A DNA stretch of 38,527 nt from NCBI RefSeq assembly GCF_901212655.1, contig NZ_CAAKON010000020.1:1-38527 (forward strand). The letters are read 5' to 3'. The stretch comes from Olsenella uli (GTDB lineage: Bacteria; Actinomycetota; Coriobacteriia; Coriobacteriales; Atopobiaceae). The notes under the pieces were generated by a model. The model was given only the letters and a program-made list of their open reading frames with translations, searched no databases and was not told the DNA's origin. The stretch's first letter is position 1, and every line of letters begins with the position of its first letter. A program made the position numbers and the translations under genes. Shown here piece by piece: positions 34,165-38,527 of this stretch.

Positions 34165-34188
34165 CTCGTTGCCGTCGTGCGCAACGAG
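34165..34188 (-). promoter_or_regulatory. Inverted repeat at the tRNA-Val transcription start
   Basis: CTCGTTGC (34165-34172) and GCAACGAG (34181-34188) are perfect complements, 8 bp each, separated by 8 bp. They lie between the predicted -10 and the tRNA 5' end, overlapping the expected start site. It could be an operator or a 5' leader stem-loop removed by processing. Confidence 0.5.
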
Positions 34189-34192
34189 GAAG

Positions 34193-34222
34193 ACTTTACC
34201 ATGAGCTTCTCTCTGATGTCCA
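34193..34222 (-). promoter_or_regulatory. Promoter of tRNA-Val
   Basis: On the minus strand TGGACA (34217-34222) and TAAAGT (34193-34198) are separated by 18 bp, with the -10 about 31 bp upstream of the tRNA. Confidence 0.6.
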
Positions 34223-34296
34223 GAAGAATTTTGAAAATAACTGCGTGCACGCAAAAGATGGGCTGGTAGCTCGAGAAACACGCCCATTTGGGCTCG

Positions 34297-34319
34297 GAGC
34301 ACGCGGTAACCCGCGGCTC
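34297..34319 (-). terminator. Possible terminator after the membrane protein gene
   Basis: GAGC-a-CGCGG (34297-34306) pairs with CCGCG-GCTC (34311-34319), a 9-bp stem with one bulge and a TAAC loop, 45 bp past the stop codon. The minus-strand tail has GTGTTTCTC after a small GCCC/GGGC stem, so termination is plausible but not certain. Confidence 0.5.
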
Positions 34320-34363
34320 ACATTGCCACGCTGTGGGCTCCGGTTCAGCCCCCAAAGCGCCAA

Positions 34364-35353
34364 CTAGGCCCTGTGGCGATCGAAGCCCAGCGTCTCAAGC
34401 TTCCTCGCATAGACGCACCCCAAGCCAAACAGCGCAAGGTCGATGGCGGACACGAAGACGTCTCGGGCGGCCGGCTCCCAACCCATCACCTGCCAAACGA
34501 GATAGGTGACGAGCGCAAGCGCGCTCAGAACGAGGCCGATGGCTCCCATGACGAAAAACGCATGCAACGAGGAGCCGCCAAAAAGGGAGCGCTTGCCCAC
34601 GCGCCCAACGACGAGGAAGTAGACGCCGCTCGCAACGAGATACGCGGAGACGGCAAGGCGGACGACGGGAACGTTTGGCACCGACTGTGCCGCCGGGCTG
34701 GCGAAAAGCGAGGCCAGGCCCATCAGGATGCGAAGCGCGCCCCACACGAGCATGATGGTGGAGTAGCCGCCCACGAGGCGAAAGACCTGCAGCTCGGCGT
34801 CGTTGAGCCCCGCCTCGCGCTCGGGCGTATGCTGCGCGACGTCTACAAGAAAGCTGCGCTTGGGGACCTCCCCCACCTCCGGGTCGGGCTCGGCGCCCGA
34901 GTCCTCGCACGAGCGAACCTGCAGGGCCACCGTCCCCGAAAGAAGCAGGGACACAATGCTAGCGAGGCCGAAGGGGGCGCTTGCCTGCACGAGCGACACG
35001 AGCACGGCAGCGACGTTCACCGCCACCACAACGCGCCCCAGGACGACCGTATGCCTACTCCGACGCATCCTCGTGGAGAGAAGGAGCGCCTCGACGCCAA
35101 GCGCGACGCCGATGACGCAGGAAAGCGCGAGGACGACCCACCCGGCAACGATGAGCACCCAAACGGAGACGCTGCCACCCAGCATGGGAACCCGAAGGGA
35201 AAGCTCTCCCTCGACGGGATAGGCACCAGCATAGGCGGCCGTGACGAGGGCGAGCAATACCGTGCCCACCACAGACTGGAACGCCTCCCAAACGAGATAG
35301 CCGATGGCAAGCACCTTGAGCCCACGGCCCTCATTCTCCTGCGTCTGACTCAT
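34364..35353 (-). CDS. Eight-helix membrane protein of unknown function
   Basis: A 329-aa protein I do not recognise. Four hydrophobic segments in the N-terminal half (starting VLAIGYLVWEAF, SVWVLIVAGWVV, VVLGRVVVAVNV, FGLASIVSLLL) are followed by a charged loop of about 55 aa. Four more segments follow (STIMLVWGALRI, VVRLAVSAYLVA, AFFVMGAIGLVL, FVSAIDLALFGL). The layout suggests two related four-helix halves. No catalytic or transport motif stands out. The start is ATG at 35351-35353 with GGGGGAG close upstream. It has a possible promoter of its own, and its upstream neighbour is the AlbA_2 gene. Confidence 0.72.
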   Translation of the reverse strand: MSQTQENEGRGLKVLAIGYLVWEAFQSVVGTVLLALVTAAYAGAYPVEGELSLRVPMLGGSVSVWVLIVAGWVVLALSCVIGVALGVEALLLSTRMRRSRHTVVLGRVVVAVNVAAVLVSLVQASAPFGLASIVSLLLSGTVALQVRSCEDSGAEPDPEVGEVPKRSFLVDVAQHTPEREAGLNDAELQVFRLVGGYSTIMLVWGALRILMGLASLFASPAAQSVPNVPVVRLAVSAYLVASGVYFLVVGRVGKRSLFGGSSLHAFFVMGAIGLVLSALALVTYLVWQVMGWEPAARDVFVSAIDLALFGLGCVYARKLETLGFDRHRA

Positions 35354-35404
35354 GACTCCCCCATACCTGTGGCCCAAACCCATCCACCTCGCGAACACCT
35401 GGTA

Positions 35405-35410
35405 ATTGTA
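35405..35410 (-). promoter_or_regulatory. Possible -10 element for the membrane protein gene
   Basis: TACAAT on the minus strand, 51 bp upstream of the start codon; no -35 is clear at the usual spacing. The same hexamer in the same context (GGGTACAAT) precedes the garA operon. Confidence 0.35.
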
Positions 35411-35465
35411 CCCGCGACCAACCATAAGCCCATCCGAGCACCCAAGCCATCGAGAGCGGATTCAC

Positions 35466-36713
35466 TCAGCCGTTCTTGAGCAGCGCATCCACCAGCGCGT
35501 TGTCCCGAGGGTCTGGGGACCCGAGCGGAAGACCGCACGCCTCAAAGAAGTGACTCCCGGCAAACTGCCTGGCACGAAACGAGTCGTGGTCGCCGTCATC
35601 GAGGTACCGCACGCGACTCCGACAGTCCGTCGTGCCGCAGAACAGCACGCCCCTGTCCCGCACATAATCGAGATAGGTCTCGTCGTCGCTCCACAGGATG
35701 GCGCCCGCCATGCCCTCGAGCTCATACGCAACGGCGTAATCCGTCCACGCGAGGCCGCGCCCGCGCACATAGCGGTCCAGCACCGACGCCATGCGCGTCA
35801 CGCGGGCCAGGGTCTCAGGGGCGCTCATGAGCACGGCCTCGTCTGCACCGGGAATCTCGCCCTCGCCCGAGAGCTCGGCAAACGATTCGAGCGCGCGGGC
35901 GCGGTCCTCCCCTGCCAGGAGCACCGCAGGAACGGTGAGCTTCATCGACTCGTCCGCGAAGAGCTCGATGGCCGAGTGTGGGTCGGCAGCGCCGCGTGGC
36001 ATGGTGGCCCGGAAGATGAGCGAGTCGTGGGCGTGCTGGACATGGCAGCGCATTCCCTGGCGAGAGAACGCCTTGCGCATAGAAAGCGAGTGGCCGTTGA
36101 TTGCGGAGCGCCCCGGAGAGGCCGACGACCGCGTGCCCATGCGATAGAGATACAGGTCAAAGAGGGCGAGGCCCTCTGAGTAAAACATGGTACGCCTACA
36201 GAAGTCCGACACCTCCGCCCGGCGCTTCATGGCCTTGCCGTAGAGCTCAACTAGGGCCGACCCAACGGCGGGCCCGGAGGTAGACCCCTCCCGGACCTCG
36301 ACCACGCCGTCTGCCACGTAGGGCGGGAAGTCCCCCTCGTCCACGCGAATGATGATAACGCCCTCATCGGGATGGGAGGGATCGGTAACGAACCGCATGT
36401 CAAACCTGGGCGTGGGCGTCACGTGCCGACGGCAGAGCTCCCCCACCGCCTGACTGAAGTCGAAGGTATCGCGGCGCACAGGGCAGACGCTCTTGTCCGC
36501 ATCCGAGACGCCGATGACGAGCCAACCACCCGCGGAGTTGGAGAACGAGGCAATGATCTTGGGAATCTTGCGACGGACGCTCTGCCCAAAGGTCTGCTTG
36601 AACTCGAGCGCATATCCCTCGTCATACTCGCTCAGCTGGGCGAGGTCGGAGAACGCGATGTCCTCAAGCGCAAGCGGCCTGCCTCGGCTATCCCTGAATG
36701 GACTGAACGCCAT
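35466..36713 (-). CDS. AlbA_2 (Schlafen-type) domain protein with a unique C-terminal region
   Basis: A 415-aa protein. Residues about 30-155 match the AlbA_2 domain: EFKQTFG (37-43), then SFSNSAGGWLVIGVSDADK (56-74) and VIIIRVDEGDFPPY. This domain occurs in Schlafen nucleases, in predicted RecG-like regulators and in some defence proteins. The C-terminal about 250 aa have no recognised ATPase motif; they contain several Asp/Glu-rich stretches and three Cys (FCGTTDC, EACG). ATG at 36711-36713 follows GGAGGTCAAG; the open frame extends upstream through the tRNA-Ala gene and is not coding there. It faces tRNA-Ala across an approximately 90-bp divergent region. Function is unknown. Confidence 0.78.
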   Translation of the reverse strand: MAFSPFRDSRGRPLALEDIAFSDLAQLSEYDEGYALEFKQTFGQSVRRKIPKIIASFSNSAGGWLVIGVSDADKSVCPVRRDTFDFSQAVGELCRRHVTPTPRFDMRFVTDPSHPDEGVIIIRVDEGDFPPYVADGVVEVREGSTSGPAVGSALVELYGKAMKRRAEVSDFCRRTMFYSEGLALFDLYLYRMGTRSSASPGRSAINGHSLSMRKAFSRQGMRCHVQHAHDSLIFRATMPRGAADPHSAIELFADESMKLTVPAVLLAGEDRARALESFAELSGEGEIPGADEAVLMSAPETLARVTRMASVLDRYVRGRGLAWTDYAVAYELEGMAGAILWSDDETYLDYVRDRGVLFCGTTDCRSRVRYLDDGDHDSFRARQFAGSHFFEACGLPLGSPDPRDNALVDALLKNG

Positions 36714-36756
36714 CTTGACCTCCGCGCCACGATGATTGGATAATGCAAAATCGTTG

Positions 36757-36784
36757 TTGACGGAACTCCGACGTCTGGTATAGT
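36757..36784 (+). promoter_or_regulatory. Promoter of tRNA-Ala
   Basis: TTGACG (36757-36762) and TATAGT (36779-36784) with a 16-bp spacer, 19 bp before the tRNA 5' end. This is the best sigma-70-type match in the window. It lies within the 5' leader region of the divergent AlbA_2 gene. Confidence 0.85.
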
Positions 36785-36803
36785 ACCTCTCGCACCAACT
36801 CAT

Positions 36804-36879
36804 GGGGATATAGCTCAGTTGGGAGAGCGCATGACTGGCAGTCATGAGGTCAGGGGTTCGAACCCCCTTATCTCCACCA
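36804..36879 (+). tRNA. tRNA-Ala (anticodon GGC)
   Basis: A 76-nt tRNA including encoded CCA. The acceptor stem GGGGATA/TATCTCC contains the G3-U70 wobble pair, the alanine identity element. The anticodon stem is CATGA/TCATG with loop CTGGCAG, so the anticodon is GGC. The T arm has GGTTCGAACCC. Confidence 0.98.
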
Positions 36880-36890
36880 TGTAATTGACA

Positions 36891-36918
36891 CGGCGACCTT
36901 CGGGTCGCCGTTTTATTT
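36891..36918 (+). terminator. Terminator of tRNA-Ala
   Basis: CGGCGACC (36891-36898) and GGTCGCCG (36903-36910) form a perfect 8-bp stem with a stable TTCG tetraloop, followed by TTTTATTT. Confidence 0.95.
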
Positions 36919-37189
36919 AGCAACGAGCTGGTAACTGACGTTCTTGCAACAAGTGCGTCCGTTTTGGCTTTTGTAGCTCACGGCATCTCTCAAGGTCATC
37001 GGACGAGAATCCGTGCAAGGAACACGCCCGCCTCTGGGGACTGTTCGCCACGTGGTCGATGAAAAGCCCAGCGTAAGGCTTCCCATGTATGAGGACGTTT
37101 TACCTTAGCCATTCGGTTGGGCTGAATATATGTCTTGTGACTAACGAGCGACTAATAACGATTAGGGCTGCGTAGGCAAAAATGGCATG
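36919..37189. other. Lower-GC spacer downstream of tRNA-Ala without a supported gene
   Basis: This is noticeably poorer in G+C than the genes around it. A minus-strand frame is open from 37099 to a TAA at 36917-36919 (about 60 codons) and could be a decayed gene end, but it lacks a start and has no codon bias. I found no second copy of the tRNA-Ala 3' end that would mark an integrated element. Confidence 0.4.
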
Positions 37190-37190
37190 A

Positions 37191-37232
37191 AAAGCGCAGG
37201 CCAGACTTGGTGGGGTCCAGCCTGCGCTTTTT
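37191..37232. terminator. Bidirectional terminator
   Basis: GCGCAGGC (37194-37201) and GCCTGCGC (37220-37227) form an 8-bp stem with inner GAC/GTC pairing. AAA lies before it and TTTTT after it (37228-37232), so it could work on both strands. On the minus strand it is about 220 bp past the surface protein gene. Confidence 0.8.
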
Positions 37233-37293
37233 CGGGTTGGTGGAAAACACCGCGAAGCTCGGTAAAACCATATGGGCGAATGAGAGGACGAAG

Positions 37294-37342
37294 GGCTGGA
37301 TGCTGCGAGCGGGGCTCCGATTGCCCCTGTTAACATCCAGCC
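37294..37342. repeat. Nested inverted repeat (structured element)
   Basis: GGCTGGATG (37294-37302) and CATCCAGCC (37334-37342) are a perfect 9-bp inverted repeat. Inside, GGGGC (37311-37315) pairs with GCCCC (37323-37327). The two stems are separated by asymmetric internal loops of 8 and 6 nt. It lies between two terminators and outside any gene. It could be part of a small RNA or a 3' UTR element. Confidence 0.6.
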
Positions 37343-37410
37343 GCTTCATACATGGGCATACCCGTACGGAGGTGAAAAACCTCGATGAGGCCAACTCCCC
37401 GACGGCAATG

Positions 37411-37441
37411 AAACGGGGGCCGCGAGGCTCCTCCGGACCCC
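37411..37441 (-). terminator. Terminator of the surface protein gene
   Basis: On the minus strand GGGG-t-CCG-GAG pairs with CTC-g-CGG-CCCC around a 4-nt loop, starting 6 nt past the reconstructed stop codon at 37447. The tail is CGTTTCATTG. Confidence 0.6.
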
Positions 37442-37446
37442 GGTTG

Positions 37447-38381
37447 CTACTTGCGGCGGCGGGACGCGGCGCCGAGGCCGAGGGCCGAGAGGCCTGCGAG
37501 GGCGGTCGCGGCGACGGAGCCCAGCATGGCCGGGTCGGAGGTCTGCGGGGGGCCCTCTTCACCGAGGGGGCGACGGCCTTCCTGTCGTCGGGCTTGGCGG
37601 AGGCGGACCCGTCGTCCTTGCCGGCATCGGACTTATCGCCGTCGGCCGCCTGCCGCCCGTCTGAGGGCTTGCCCTCGCCCGTGCCGGCGTCCTGCTTGCC
37701 GCCGTCCCCGGAGGCCGCGTCGGCGAGCTCGAAGTGGCCCGTCTCCTCGACGGCCTCCTCGTGGGTCGCGGCGTCGTGGTGGACGGTCCTGGTCCCCTCG
37801 GAGACGGTCAGCGCGGAGGCGTCGACGTGGGCCTTGGCCTCACCGTCGGAGGTCAGGAAGGAGACGCGGGTCTCGCCGTCGCAGGTCACGACCTCGGAGG
37901 CCTCGGCGGCGTGGGACTTGGCGGCCTCCTCGGTGTCGAACGCCTTGCCGTCGGAGGTCTTCCAGACGGTTACCTCCTCGTCGTAGGCCTCCTTGTCCAC
38001 GACAACCTTGGTGGTGGCCGGCGAGTCGGTGACCCACCTCCACTCCTTGCCGGACGGGGCGTCGCCCAGCGTGGCGCGCAGGGCGTCCGCGCCGGACTTG
38101 GCGACCGTGTCGGACTTCGTGAGACCGAGGCCCGCCGTGGTCGCGGTAACCGAGGTCGTCACGTTAGCCTGGGAGGCCTCGGCGATCGCGGACACGGGCG
38201 CGGCGGCCATGGAGGCCGTCATCGCGACCGAGGCTGCGACGACGCCGAAGCGGCGGCCGAGGGCGTGGAACTTCGCGGCCGGATGATTCGGGTGAAGGTT
38301 GTTGGACATGTGGCGGGGGCCGGCCTGGGCCCTCATGTGCCTGGGACTCGCGCTTGGAGCGGTGTGGATGGGATGGGTCAT
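37447..38381 (-). pseudogene. Secreted surface protein with sorting signal, frame broken at a C6 tract
   Basis: Reading from ATG at 38381 (AAAGG upstream) gives a secreted protein: a long charged N-region, then hydrophobic FGVVAASVAMTASMAAA and a cleavage region near SAIAEA. The mature part is acidic and low in complexity, with Asp/Gly/Lys-rich repeats before the C-terminus. In that frame the end runs on to 37152 as meaningless Arg/Pro-rich sequence. In a different frame, just past six C residues (plus 37547-37552), there is a cell-wall sorting signal: PPQTSDPAML, a hydrophobic helix (VAATALAGLSALGLGAA), then SRRRK and a stop at 37447. One extra C, two fewer, or a -1 slip on the run rejoins the two frames, giving about 311 aa. 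It is thus a sortase substrate whose anchor is off in this copy, through phase variation, frameshifting, sequencing error or decay. The role (adhesin or surface structure) is unknown. Confidence 0.75.
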
Positions 38382-38452
38382 TCGCGCGCCTTTCGTCGGG
38401 GCCTGACGTGAGCGCGCAAAGCCGCTTCGCTCGCCGCATCAGCCATATAATA

Positions 38453-38462
38453 GTTGCGCAAC
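38453..38462. promoter_or_regulatory. Palindrome GTTGCGCAAC near the surface gene promoter
   Basis: A perfect 10-bp palindrome, just downstream of the predicted -10 (38465-38470), near the expected start site. GTTGCAAC at 38515-38522, upstream of the -35, shares its half-site. Confidence 0.45.
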
Positions 38463-38464
38463 GA

Positions 38465-38495
38465 ATAATGCCCCCCCTCCGCACATACTTGTCAA
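38465..38495 (-). promoter_or_regulatory. Promoter of the surface protein gene with a G7 spacer tract
   Basis: On the minus strand TTGACA (38490-38495, perfect -35) and CATTAT (38465-38470) are separated by 19 bp. Seven consecutive G residues (plus strand C7, 38471-38477) lie directly against the -10. The gene start is about 84 bp further down. Confidence 0.55.
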
Positions 38496-38514
38496 ATGGC
38501 CGATTCTAGTGAAC

Positions 38515-38522
38515 GTTGCAAC
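38515..38522. promoter_or_regulatory. Palindrome GTTGCAAC upstream of the surface gene promoter
   Basis: An 8-bp palindrome about 20 bp upstream of the predicted -35. It pairs in motif with GTTGCGCAAC at 38453, on the other side of the promoter. Confidence 0.4.
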
Positions 38523-38527
38523 ACCCT

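Noticed and set aside
35466..36923. Longer start for the AlbA_2 protein, reading through tRNA-Ala
   Set aside because: The extra codons would lie antisense to the tRNA and its promoter. ATG at 36713 has GGAGG at the right distance and begins the recognisable protein.
36917..37099. Minus-strand frame of about 60 codons downstream of tRNA-Ala
   Set aside because: There is no start, no ribosome-binding site and no third-position bias. Possibly a decayed gene end but not supportable.
36804..37446. Integrated element at tRNA-Ala
   Set aside because: I looked for a repeat of the tRNA 3' end downstream and found none; no integrase is present.
38496..38527. Possible start of a plus-strand gene (MADSSERCNT) running off the window
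   Set aside because: No ribosome-binding site precedes the ATG, and it overlaps the -35 of the surface gene promoter on the other strand. Only 10 codons are visible.

Overview
This GC-rich window (bacterial, chromosomal, dense, mostly minus strand) looks like an actinobacterium of the class Coriobacteriia, with Olsenella/Atopobium-type bacteria the best guess. The clues are a GarA-type FHA gene next to an FtsR-type MerR gene, CCA-encoding tRNA genes, a Coriobacteriia-style cell-wall protein, and the order scpA-scpB-pseudouridine synthase-cmk-plsC-ispH-der-plsY-gpsA. The assignment is inference from gene content and protein sequence; no database was searched.

Layout, left to right. (1) 1-1860: a probable gene remnant, then a plus-strand choloylglycine (bile salt / penicillin V) hydrolase with a terminator, then a gene-poor convergent spacer holding repeats. 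(2) 1861-5231, minus: GarA-like FHA protein, MerR regulator, adenine phosphoribosyltransferase, ClC-type chloride transporter with a TrkA-C tail. (3) 5347-7676, minus: CDP-alcohol phosphatidyltransferase, D-Ala-D-Ala carboxypeptidase, RidA. (4) 7851-8020: tRNA-Pro(GGG) with its own promoter and terminator. (5) 8248-11732, plus: two ATGA-overlapping half-transporters forming a heterodimeric ABC exporter with one degenerate ATP site. (6) 12001-14348, minus: DUF969-DUF979-pyroglutamyl peptidase operon. (7) 14542-33524, minus: an almost gapless 20-gene housekeeping run covering ABC-F proteins, a site-2 protease, condensin accessory ScpAB, nucleotide/isoprenoid/phospholipid synthesis, ribosome GTPase Der, Fe-S/sulfur, CoA and DNA-repair genes. 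Many junctions overlap by 1-11 nt, and two hairpins (23912, 26209) divide it. (8) 33642-34222: a lone VOC-domain gene and tRNA-Val(CAC). (9) 34364-36713: an eight-helix membrane protein and an AlbA_2 (Schlafen-type) protein, the latter divergent from tRNA-Ala(GGC). (10) 36919-38527: an accessory-looking stretch of terminators and nested hairpins around a secreted, sortase-type surface protein gene. Its sorting signal is out of frame at a C6 tract, and its promoter spacer holds a G7 tract.

How the genes work together: most of the window is envelope and growth machinery. PlsY, PlsC, GpsA and PgsA are steps of phospholipid synthesis; IspH makes isoprenoid precursors; DacF-like carboxypeptidase trims peptidoglycan; ScpAB and Der support chromosome segregation and ribosome assembly. 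The most unusual signals are the surface gene with two homopolymer tracts, the AlbA_2 gene beside a tRNA gene, the DUF969/DUF979/Pcp transporter-peptidase unit, and the free-standing VOC domain related to the C-terminal part of some KDPG aldolases.
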